Part shown: piece by piece, positions 1 to 9,500 of the stretch
Layout of the letters: each line of letters opens with the position of its first letter
Numbering within the stretch: position 1 is the first letter of the stretch
Assembly: GCA_005223375.1 (NCBI GenBank)
Contig: RXOD01004646.1
Coordinates: 1 to 19,567 of the forward strand
DNA length: 19,567 bases
DNA from: Amoebophrya sp. AT5.2
Taxonomy: Eukaryota > Sar > Dinophyceae > Syndiniales > Amoebophryaceae
Direction of reading: 5' to 3'
Position numbers and translations under genes: made by a program
The notes under the pieces: generated by a model
What the model was told of the DNA's origin: nothing
The model's database searches: none
The model's input: only the letters and a program-made list of their open reading frames with translations

Positions 1-1
1 C

Positions 2-3000
2 TTATTCCCGTACTTAGAGTACTACAACGACGAGCTGATCCCGGTAAAAAGCTTCAAGGACTACGTCGACCTGTACCTGGCGGACAGCGGAGGTGAAAAC
101 AATGCCGGAAATCCACCGAAGCCGTCGCCAGCATCCAGCGCCGCGTCCGAGGACAACAGCGGAGGCGGAGTAGTGAAAGTATACGAAAAATGCAGCGACA
201 GGTGGGAAATTGCGATGAGCATAAGCGACTCGGGACAGTTTCAGCAGGTATAGTCTATGGTCAAATCAAATCCATAGATACGTTCATCTTGAAGATGTCT
301 TTGCTCTTCCTCGCGACTTATTTTTCCTTTTCTTCTTGTTCCGACTGCGCTTAAAATTGATTCGCTCTACAAGAACAAAACAGGTTTCCTTCGCGAACGC
401 GATCAACACGCTGAAAGGCGGCACGCACGTCGCGCACGTGGTCGACCAGTTGATCGAAACTATCTCGAAGAAGGTGAATCGCGAGAACAAGTCCGGTATG
501 GAGATTAAGCCGGCGCACATAAAGTCGCACTTGATGATTTTCGTGAACTGTTTGATCGAGAACCCGGCGTTCGACAGTCAGACGAAGGAGACCATGAAGA
601 CCAACCAGAGCAAGTTTGGGTCGTCCTGTAAGATCTCGAAGAAGTTCGAGGACCAAGTGCTGAAGTCGGGCGTGTGCGACCTGATCACGCAGTGGGCGCG
701 CGCTAAGGAGAAGATCGACCTGGGGCGTCAGGTGAAGGCCAAAAACGTAAAGCGGCTGGTTGGCATTCCCAAGCTGGAGGACGCGAACGATATGGGCCAT
801 GGGACCAGCTGGAAAGAAGTAGCTACTTTCTTAAAAAAGTGTTGTCAGTGTCTAACTGAAATAGAAATTTGGGGCGGCGGGGAGGTTTTCGGGGCCCCAT
901 TATTTTGATTGTCCCAAGAAGGGGGGCTGCAGTAGGAGCAAAGGCGGCTTTTCGCGGTCGGCAAGACTGTCGCACTTCTGCACCCTAGAGCTGACAACAA
1001 ATCGCCACCCTGACCCTCAGTGCCCTCTTTTGCCCTGCTTTTAGGTCCTACCACCATTCTAGTCAGTGGCGTTCCGGTTCCCCTGGCCCTACCACTTCCC
1101 TCTACCTCTCGATGACTGATCTCCCAATCGGGGGATGTCGCTCCTATTCCTTGACAATGGGGCATCTCTCTATAGCTCCATCTCCGACCACCCCATCGCG
1201 CCGGGCAGATGACTTCCGAGCGCCCCTTCGTTCCCCACTCGCCATCGCCGAGTGGGGGTGAGCCTTGATTAGGTCTCCTACGTAAACGTAAAAAGAAAGT
1301 ACCAGTTGCGCACATAATTTACCAGCTGGTGCCGACATAAAAAACGCCGGGGGAAAGGATAGCGAGGACTGCACGCTGATTCTCACTGAGGGAGACAGTG
1401 CGAAAGCCTTAGCGGTCGCGGGGCTGAGTGTGGTGGGCCGCGATAAGTTCGGGGTGTTCCCTCTGAAGGGAAAACCGCTGAACGTGCGGGAGGCCACGCA
1501 CCAGGCCGTGATGAAGAACGAGGAGATCCAAAACGTGATGAAGATCATGGGCCTCGACATTCGGGACAAAGACCGCGCGGACACGAAGGGGCTCCGCTAC
1601 GGCTCGCTGATGATCATGGCGGACCAGGATTTCGACGGGAGCCACATCAAGGGGTTATTTCTGAATTTACTGGAGCACTGGTTCCCGAACCTGCTGAAGC
1701 TGCCGGGCTTCGTAGCACCGGACAAAATGCCACTGTCCCCACTTTTCATCATTACTTTTTTCCCCGAAGGGAAGAGCAGCCCGCGAGACAGATCTGGCCA
1801 ACCCATCCCCAGATTCAAACATTTGACCAAGTGTTTCCTCGGGGTGTCTAGTTTCTGCTGCATGCGGGACAGTTTTCCTAGCTTGCTGTGTTTAGCTTTA
1901 GCTTTGGTTTTAGACCCGTTTTTTATCGGCCAGCGTCCAGATTCTAGTGCTGTGAGATGCGACCAGCCACTGGCTGACCGTCCTCGCCCCAGATTCAAAG
2001 GCAGCCGCAAAGATAGACTCATTTAAAAAACTCGCCAAAACTAATGAAGTTGGCGGGGACAGGGACACTTTTTCCCGTGATACTTCGTCCGCGAGTTCAT
2101 CACGCCGATCGTGAAAGTTTCGAGAGGCGACGTGAAGAAGAGTTTCTTCACCGTCGGAGAGTACGAAGCCTGGAAAGCGCTAAACAACAACGGGAAAGGA
2201 TGGAACATGAAGTACTGTATTTGCTTTTTTTGAACCTTGCGGGTCCTAGTTCGAGAAACAAAACGCCAGAAACAAAACGATGTAGGAGTCACGCAACAGA
2301 AACAGTTTCACTTCATCAGGTACTACAAGGGTTTGGGTACCTCCACATCGAAGGAGGCTAAGGAGTACTTTCGCAACATCGAGGACCACGGGATGACGTT
2401 CGACTGGACCGAGGGCACCGGCGAGGCGCTGGATCTCGCTTTCAATAAGAAGCTTATGACTGGATGAGCTTGAGCTCGATACGATAGAAGAAACCCATAA
2501 GAAAGACCCGGGAAAGACGAAGTGAAGACGTGAGATAGACACAGGATAGACAAGGAGACGGACGAAAAGGGAACGTGAACGGACGTGGATAGGTCTTTCA
2601 GGGCATGTCCCATCGTTTCGAGTTTGGGGTGCAAAATTAGAGAAGTAGGATTTCAGTGTGTCTAAGACCCACTGCCTCGTCGCTCCTGTTTTGTCTCCTC
2701 TGCAGCTTTTTTTCTACGATCGGCTTCTCGAGCACACGATCGTACAGAAAAAAAACTGTATGGCCATGTGGTAGAAAAAAGAATTGTATGGCCGCTGGTG
2801 TTTCCAATGTTGCTGTCAAGATAGGAACAGGCCGGCCGACGTTCTGAAGGCAGCAGGTCAGCTGTCTAGATAAGGACGTTTTTACTGCGTGTTTGCACCT
2901 GGGGGGAAGAAAAGGAATACGTATCGAGCTCTCGATCCACTCTTTAAAAAGCGCGCGGACGACCGGAAGGACTGGATGAGCATGCATGTCGAGGGACAGT

Positions 3001-5123
3001 ACGTCGATCACACGCTCCCCTCTGTGTCGTACAAGGACTTCATTGACAAAGAGTACGTTTTGTTCGCCAAGTACGACATTCATCGCATGATCCCGAACCT
3101 GATGGACGGGCTGAAACCGTCGCAGCGCAAGGTGTTGTTCTCCTGCTTCAAGCGGAAGCTGACGAAGGACGTGAAGGTGGCGCAGCTGAGTGGCTACGTG
3201 AGCGAGCACGCGGCGTACCATCACGGGGAAGTGAGCTTGCAGACCACGATCGTGAACATGGCGCAGGACTACGTGGGTGCGAACAATATCAATGTGCTGG
3301 TGCCGTCGGGTCAGTTCGGAACGCGCATGCAGGGCGGGAAAGATGCGGCGAGCGCGCGTTACATCTTCACGCGGCTGCACGAGGTGACGCGCAAGATTTT
3401 CCACCCGGACGACGACGCCTTGCTCGACTACCAGGACGAGGAAGGGCAACGGATCGAGCCGAAGCACTACTATCCGATCATCCCGTTCGTGCTCTGCAAC
3501 GGCGCGGAGGGCATCGGGACGGGGTGGTCGACCTACATCCCAAACTTCAGTCCGCGGGAGCTCATCAACTGCGTGCGGAGCTACATCACGAAGACGAAAC
3601 CGCCGGAGCTGATGCCGTGGTACCGGAATTTCAAGGGCGAAATCCGCCCCGCGGAGGATAAAAAGGCGTTCAGCGTGGACGGAAAGCTGGAAGTGAGTGG
3701 CACGACGGTGGTAATCAAGGAGCTCCCAATCAAGAAGTGGACGCAGGACTACAAGGAGTGGCTGCAAAAGCTCCTGCCAGCGGCGCAGGACGACGCGTCG
3801 AAGGCGTCGATTGAAGACTTTCGCGAGTACCACACGGAAAACACGGTGCACTTCGTCGTCACTCTGACGCAGGACCAGATGGCGCGGGCACAGGAAAAAG
3901 GGCTGCTGACCTACTTTCGATTAAACGGGTCGCTGTCGTGCCAGAATTTAGTGCTGTGGACTCCGGAGGGGAACATCAAACGGTACGAAGAAGTCGCGGA
4001 AATCGTGGCGGCCTTCTGCCCGGTGCGCCTCAACTACTACCACAAGAGGAAGGCGAACCTGCTTGTGAAACTGAGGCGGGAATGCGAAATTCTGAAGCAG
4101 AAGGTGCGCTTTATCGAGGAGGTCATCGAGGGAAAGTTGATCGTCGCGAAGAAGAAGAAGGACGTTTTATTGCATGAACTAAACACCAAGAATTACTTGA
4201 TGAAGCGCGACATAAACCGAAAGTACTTCGACGAGTTTACGAATCCAGCCGTGGCACAGGCGGTCGCGGAAGACGAGGGCGACGCGGCCGCCGGGCCAAA
4301 CGCGGCAGGGGGAACGGCGGCGGAAGTAAAAGGCGGCGGACAAGGGTATGAGTACCTTCTGGGCATGACGTTGTGGTCACTCACGGCAGAAAAGGCGGCG
4401 GAGCTACGTATCTATATAACATGTTTCTTTATCATTATCTTTTTGTTTTTGCTTAATAGCTGCTCGGTTCTGGCTCTGGGGCGTCGGCGTGCTGCAGGGT
4501 CTTGCGGTTCTGCAAACGTAGCACAAAATTTGAATTCCGATCCCAAACAAACAGGCGCGCAATTTGAGACCAAGGAGCGCGAGGTGAAGCAGCTCGAAGG
4601 CACCGCGCCTGAGGACATCTGGGACAACGACCTGAAGGAGCTCGAGAAATGCATCGACGAGATCGCGGCGCGGGACAGAATCAACGCGAACGAGGAGGAG
4701 AAGCTCGCGAAAAACAGCAAAAGAGGAGGCAAGGCCCTGTCCCGCGCAGACGTCACGAGGAGAAAAGGCATCGCGGCGAAAAGAAGAAAGGCCGAGATCC
4801 AGAAGGAAGACGTCGCTGCGTCGGACAGCGAGGACTCGCCAAAGGGCGGTATGGGCAAGAAGAAAGCAAAGCTGGACGAGGCACAAATCGCGCAGTTGGT
4901 GCACCCTGGCACTGCGGCTGAGAACCAGAAGGATTTTCTGACGCGATTAGCGCAGAGGCATAAAGAAAGAGCAGCGATCGTGCAACAAGCGGCTGCAGCG
5001 GCTGGCGCTCCAGCAAATGCGCACGTTGCCGGCGGAGGACTGGCGAACGGCCTGGCTGGAGGGGCTGCAACAGCACCAAATAGACCAGTTGCGAACGGTG
5101 TTGTGCCCATGGACGTCAGCTGA
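2..5123 (+). CDS. TOP2: DNA topoisomerase II, 3' part (join of 7 exons)
   Basis: Type II topoisomerase, the ATP-dependent enzyme that passes one duplex through a double-strand break in another; expected in the nucleus. Exons that join in frame are 2-247, 384-791, 1346-1713, 2089-2211, 2320-2452, 2952-4407 and 4555-5123, giving about 1100 residues. The order is transducer domain (IENPAFDSQTKE in exon 2), TOPRIM (EGDSAK near 1388; DQDFDGSHIKG near 1622, holding the metal-binding acidic residues), winged-helix/breakage-reunion domain with the catalytic Tyr codon at 3360-3362 (SARYIFT), coiled gate, and a charged Ala/Lys-rich tail. GIGTGW, typical of eukaryotic topo II, is present in exon 6. The ATPase start lies upstream of the window. 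Eukaryotic topo II is usually 1400-1500 residues, so about a quarter is missing. The family call is very firm; exon edges at the three non-GT-AG introns are uncertain by a few bases. Confidence 0.95.
248..383 (+). other. Topo II intron 1 (GT-AG, 136 nt)
   Basis: Removing this segment joins SGQFQQ to VSFANAINTLKGG, which matches the family. The ends are GT and AG. The 5-bp sequence CAGGT sits at both junctions (245-249 and 381-385), so it looks like insertion into a CAG|GT proto-splice site. A perfect 7-bp inverted repeat, TCTATGG (254-260) and CCATAGA (272-278) with an 11-nt loop, lies just inside the 5' end. Confidence 0.9.
792..1345 (+). other. Topo II intron 2, non-GT-AG, transposon-like (about 554 nt)
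   Basis: Protein homology stops after DAND (gat at 789-791) and resumes at AGGKDSEDCTLILTEGDS from 1346. With these edges the intron starts AT and ends AC. AACG occurs at both edges (786-789 and 1343-1346), so alternative edges exist; they would drop one Asp. The ends are imperfect inverted repeats: ACCAGCTGG at 804-812 and 1321-1329, and TACTTTCTT at 824-832 against AAGAAAGTA at 1293-1301. All frames that continue the protein are closed inside. Intron status is firm; the exact edges are not. Confidence 0.85.
1714..2088 (+). other. Topo II intron 3, non-GT-AG, with 5-bp flanking repeat and TIRs (375 nt)
   Basis: The homology runs LKLPGFV, break, REFITPIVKVS. TTCGT occurs at both edges (1709-1713 and 2084-2088), so removing 375 nt anywhere within that repeat restores the same protein. 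No choice gives GT-AG. The ends form an imperfect inverted repeat of about 45 nt with an exact core, CTGTCCCC (1733-1740) against GGGGACAG (2055-2062), about 20 nt from each edge. An internal imperfect direct repeat of about 30 nt (around 1793-1820 and 1970-2001, both ending CCAGATTCAAA) is also present. Structurally this is a small non-autonomous DNA transposon used as an intron. Confidence 0.9.
2212..2319 (+). other. Topo II intron 4 (GT-AG, 108 nt)
   Basis: Joining WNMK to YYKGLGTSTSKEAKEYF requires removal of 108 nt with GT and AG ends; the codon is split aa|g. GTACT is repeated at both junctions (2212-2216 and 2320-2324). Inside is a 12-bp direct repeat AGAAACAAAACG in two copies separated by 2 nt (near 2263-2290). 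Terminal inverted repeats are at most weak. Confidence 0.9.
2453..2951 (+). other. Topo II intron 5, non-GT-AG, with TIRs (about 499 nt)
   Basis: The homology runs LAFNKK, break, RADDRKDWM. AAG lies at both edges (2450-2452 and 2949-2951). With these edges the intron starts CT and ends AG, and no nearby GT start preserves the frame. The ends are inverted repeats: exact 11-bp AGCTCGATACG (2473-2483) against CGTATCGAGCT (2920-2930), extended outward imperfectly by GGATGAG-like sequence on the left and CGATCCAC on the right. This is the same architecture as introns 2 and 3, but the end sequences are unrelated. Confidence 0.88.
4408..4554 (+). other. Topo II intron 6 (GT-AG, 147 nt, in frame)
   Basis: The intron starts GTATCT and ends CAAACAG. 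Removing it joins LTAEKAAEL through a split Arg codon (c|gc) to RAQFETKEREVKQLEG, as expected for the gate region of topo II. It is 147 nt long with no in-frame stop, so translation reads through it and would add a hydrophobic Ile/Phe/Leu-rich stretch. That stretch has no counterpart in the family, which supports intron status. Confidence 0.82.
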
Positions 5124-6113
5124 ACGACATGCGTAAGCAGCCGAAACAAAACTACGAACCTGGACGTGGTCTGATGATCGTCGAGCACACCTAGAGATGC
5201 GCGAAAAAATTGCGCAGTGACAGCGACATGATCGAAGAAACTTTCTCCACATGCTGATGAATGATGAGACTAGAGACGGTTGCTGAAGCCCAAAATGTCA
5301 GAGAAGAACGATATATGTTGTGGATATGGTGTTGCAGCAGCAGCAGCACCATTTCGACTGCATCGCTTCTCCTTGTTTGCGATGCGCTACTTTGTTCTTG
5401 TGTTCCCCCTATAGCCTGAAATTTTCTTTTGATCCACATCTGCGTCGTGCATAAGGTCCTCGTCCATGATTGATCGCGTCGCGTAAGTCCACTTACTTAT
5501 TTTTCTTATTTTTTCAAAAGTAGTGGTAGTGGATGGAACTAACAGGGCTGTGTCGAGCTTCTGTCTCTGTGGCTGGCTTCGAAGTTTAGAAGTTTTTCGA
5601 TTTCGAGCAATATATCCTGCCTTCATGTTCATTCGTAGGAAGACAGAGAGCAACCAGCATCAGTCTTGAATTTGTTGCGTCACCACGCAATCGATGCCAG
5701 GAGCACGCATTCTCTATACTTATTTTTATTTATATTCGGTATTTTAAGCAACAGCAAGTATGAAGCACAAGTAGAGCAAGTTCTTTCAGTATCAGTTTTG
5801 CGCTAATCATCTTCATCCTGTTCTGTTTTTGGTCCCTTGCTCTTCTCGGTTGCTGTCTCTGTCGTACTCTTTTGACCGTGCAAGAGATCATTCAAATTAG
5901 AGCACGTCTTATATCTCGTGTCGAGGTCGTAGCTGCGTAGTGCACAACCCATATACTGCTCTTCATGCACTAACAAATTGACGTAGGTCTCGTTTGTTTC
6001 TCTTTTTGCTTGCTGTGGGCGATTTTATTTACTTAGTTTTTATACACAGTACGTAGTTTTCCTTGAGGTTGAGCTAGACCTAGAGCTAGTGCTAGCTTCA
6101 CACTTTAGTATCC
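5124..6113. other. Intergenic region
   Basis: I find no convincing gene here. It should hold the topo II 3' untranslated region and the upstream region of the next gene. Visible features are four CAG units at 5335-5346, T-rich and A/T-rich stretches around 5500-5520 and 5715-5745, and a short CTAG-rich cluster (gagctag, cctagagctag, gctagc) around 6070-6097. ORFs here are short and without recognisable motifs. Confidence 0.6.
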
Positions 6114-6542
6114 ATGGCCAGTTCTTCCGACACAACAAATACAAAAGTTCGTTTCGTCGACGACCGTCAGCTGCAGAAAACAGAACAGACCTGCATTCGG
6201 AGGCCGCGCTTAAGCCAGCAGCAACCGCGAGCGATGATGCGAAAGTTTCTGAGCGTCGTCTCACCCGTGTGGCACATTGGCGTCATGGCAGCCGAGCGCG
6301 GCGGGGATCTCGACCAGTTCGGCAGTGGTGCTGGTACAAAGTTTTCGTTTTTCTTTCATTCGCATCGATCATGACCCTGCTGACCTTCTCGCATTCGCAT
6401 ACCTCCAGAATTAGATCAGCTCCTTCACCGCATCTCCAACTCCATTTAGATTTACGACGTTCGTACAGGACAACTGCAATTCATTGTTTGGCGACCTTTG
6501 TGGGATTCCTCTCACCGAACATACATTACAAACGTGAGGTAA
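6114..6542 (+). CDS. Tentative small two-exon ORF, or 5' exons of the PLD-like gene
   Basis: An ATG at 6114 (MASSSDTTNTKVRF) opens a frame that closes at 6374 if unspliced. GTACA occurs at 6334-6338 and again at 6463-6467. Removing the 129 nt between equivalent points keeps the frame and extends it through a short aromatic/basic tail to a stop at 6540-6542, giving 99 residues. The direct-repeat edges copy the pattern of introns in the neighbouring topo II gene. No family is recognised. The stop lies only 7 nt before the ATG at 6550, so these may be upstream exons of the next gene joined by a further splice I cannot place. An alternative acceptor (CAG ending at 6468) leads into the frame of the large ORF but meets TGA at 6535-6537. 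Confidence 0.3.
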
Positions 6543-6549
6543 ACCTTCG

Positions 6550-9500
6550 ATGTTTAGCACGACGGCATGCGGAAAAGGGGCCGGCACCGCATGCTCATCG
6601 GTTGTACGCGGCCATCCTGTCGATGTCGAAGATAAGGAGAACCACAACGGTGCCGAAAACAAGCGCCCCTGGTGGCTAGAGCCTCTGGTGGAAATGCCCG
6701 TGGGGAGCTTCTCCACAGGCTTGTCGGAGGCCACCTCCTGCGGCACAACGAGCGGCAATAACGTGACGCAAGCGCACAGTCCCCAAGGAACACCAGTCGC
6801 AAAACCATGGGCCACGACGAGGATCAAGAACAAACACAAATGCCTGAAGAGGACGACGACGGCAAGGAGGAGCGGATTCGGGCGGTCACAGGATGAGATG
6901 AAGGCGGAACTTGTTGACCACGGCGCTAAGATGAAGGTCGACATGATCAAAGACCTGATGTTGAACCGCCCCAACATGACCAGCATCCAGGCGCGGCGCG
7001 CACTTCGGAGCACGCACTGGAATTTGGAGAAGGCGATAGCTAGTCGCAGCCCATCCTCATCAACAAGAAAGAAGATATCGCTCCTCCCGTTCAAGAGGAA
7101 GGCGTCGGGCGCAGCAAGAGTGATCGCGTCGGGGTCGGCAGGTGCAAAAAATAGACGCAGTCGCCGCGTCGACGTGCGGATATCGGACCAGAAGGAGGTG
7201 CCGGCGCTGCGAGAGCAGGCGGCTTCGAGCGGTTCCGGCGACACGACATCAAGTTGCGTCTCCAGGGCAGGAATTGAGAGCCATCGGACGCAGTGCAGAG
7301 CTGCAGACGGCACTAAAAATGACCAACAGGAGGAGGTCGCGAATCCTCCGACCGAGGAAACCTCGGCCCCGTCCGCTGTAGGCGTAGGGTCCGCAGCCTC
7401 TCCGGGTCCCCCGGTTGCTGCGCAGCGAACGCCGCCCGCCGGTGACGACGATGATGACACGATGTTCCTCGTCAATCCGGAAGATGCAGTGGTGGATGTT
7501 CTTTTCTTCAACCCAAAGCAGGCCACGGTCGATGCGGCTGAGCACAAACGTGGACGCTCGAGCACAAAAACCAGTACGACAACTGCTTCGTCCTCTTCGT
7601 CTTCCTCGTCTAGTACGGCTTCTCCTGCTGAAGCTGTGCGTCCGTCACCGTCTCCGACGACGAGTGGAGGCGCAGCAGCGGCTCACCTTCAGGACCCACC
7701 ATTTTTCGAGCTGCGCGAGGCTGCCAGCCCAGTGGCCCGGACAGAAGTAGAAGTTGCGCCTTCCTCGACGTCTGGAGGACGGAAGCGCTTGCTCTCGGAA
7801 ATGTCAATCGAGTCCACGAACACCAGCTCCACCATCGCAGCCGCGAGCACGAGAATTATGCCACTTACGCCGTACAGTGACGAGGACGTTTATTCTCCCA
7901 ACGAGGTCGTGGCCGCCATAAGTAGTATGTGTCCACCGCCGTCGTTCTTGCCCATGAAGAAATACGCGAAGCCCTGCGTGGCGCCGGCGGTGGTGGAGGA
8001 AAATGAATTCAGCATAGCCCCCCCTTCTACGGATATCGATGTGGTCACGACGGAGGATGAGGGGCAGGAGTCGCCGAAGTGTGAGCATCATCTGACGATC
8101 AGCTGTGGGAAGTCTCCTGCTGCTGGTGCAGCGGCTGCCGACGATCCCATGTGCCCTCCGACAGAGGACTGTGGAACCGCGACCGAGACTGAAAATGAGT
8201 CCACCGACCCCGCCGCGCCGCGCGCGGGAGGTTTCCTTAACACGCGTTTCGACGGACCATATTCCGCGGAGGAGATTCTGCAGCTTTTCGACGGTGATGA
8301 AATGAAAGAAAGCGCTCCGCCACCGGAAGTGCGGTCGCCCGCAGGGTCGTCGTCAGCTGTCGACGAACGCGGACCGGAAGCAGCGCTGATGCGGAATCTA
8401 CTGCGGCAGAAAATGGTGATGAATGAAACTTTCGCAGAAGCGGCTGCACCCAGGACCGCAAATGACGGTAGTCATCTCAACGGCAACGCCAACGAGGCTG
8501 CACATCAGGGGTCCCCGATCGAAGAGCCGAGCTATTCGCCGACTTCCGTAGCGACCGGCGTATCACCGACCGGGCAGCTGAGCTTGCTGACGCCAGCGGC
8601 GTCTTCCGCGTCACTCCTCAACAAGAAAGTGAATTTCTTCGGTTCACCGTTGGACAAAAAAGAGATCTTCCTTGGTCCAGGAGCGGCTCAAACGTCGACA
8701 CCGGCGAAGTCTGGCGATCGTTCTGGTGACGTCGACGCCATGTCGGTTTCGTCTGGCAAGGCTAGCCCGGCTCCGGGGGCAGATGAAGATGCGTCCGACT
8801 CTTCTTCAAGCGACAGTTCGTCCTCAACCGAGGTCGTCGATGTGGAGAAAACGCCTCGGGAACGTCACGTCGCGCGCAGGCAGAAGACACTCCTGCGGAT
8901 CATGCAGCGTCGACGCGAGGACGAGGCGAAGAAAGCGCAGCAAGAAAAACTCGAACAGGAACAGAAGGAGGCCGCCGCGCTCGACCAGTTCCTCCACGGG
9001 ACGATGGCTGGACCCGCTTCCGGCGGCCAGCTAGTTCGACACGTTTTACGGGAAAGCGCGCTGTCGAAGGAACGGCTGCTGTCGTACCTGGACGGGGCGC
9101 AGCGGTGGATCGACGTCGCGATGTTCACTCTGACGGACAAGGAAATTGAGCAGGCGCTGATCCGCGCGGCGCAAGAGCGCGACGTGCACGTGCGGGTAAT
9201 CCTCGACGACTGGCAGCACTGCAAGCCGGGCATGAAGTCGGCCTACGAGCGCCTGCTCGAGGCGGGGATCCCGGTCACCAAGATCTACCAGGGGAAGTAC
9301 CGGGCGATGCACCACAAGTTCGTCGTGATCGACGGCTACTACGTGCTGCTCGGGAGTTTGAACTTCACCGGTCCCGGCTTGGAGGCGAATCGGGAGAACG
9401 TGCTCGTCCTGCGCGAGGAGCACGTCGTGCGCCGGTACCTGGAGGGCTTCGACTCGCTCTTCCGGGACGCGAGCCTGATCAAGCCGCAGAGCGACGCGCA

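Noticed and set aside
845..1315. 156-codon frame on the - strand inside topo II intron 2, considered as an element-encoded protein
   Set aside because: No transposase motif; the composition resembles random translation of G/C-rich sequence. The intron looks non-autonomous.
1430..2026. Reading topo II exon 3 straight through intron 3
   Set aside because: The sequence after LPGFV has no family similarity and ends at a stop; homology resumes exactly after the second TTCGT.
2637..3851. 404-codon open frame on the - strand opposite topo II
   Set aside because: It is antisense to strongly conserved topo II sequence, is Arg/Val/Leu-rich with no motif, and is explained by the codon bias of the real gene.
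5335..5346. CAG trinucleotide run as a notable microsatellite
   Set aside because: Only four units in non-coding DNA; not unusual.
6411..7565. 384-codon open frame on the - strand opposite the PLD-like gene
   Set aside because: It is a low-complexity Ser/Ala/Thr translation with no motif; the + strand frame holds the recognisable UBA-like and HKD parts.
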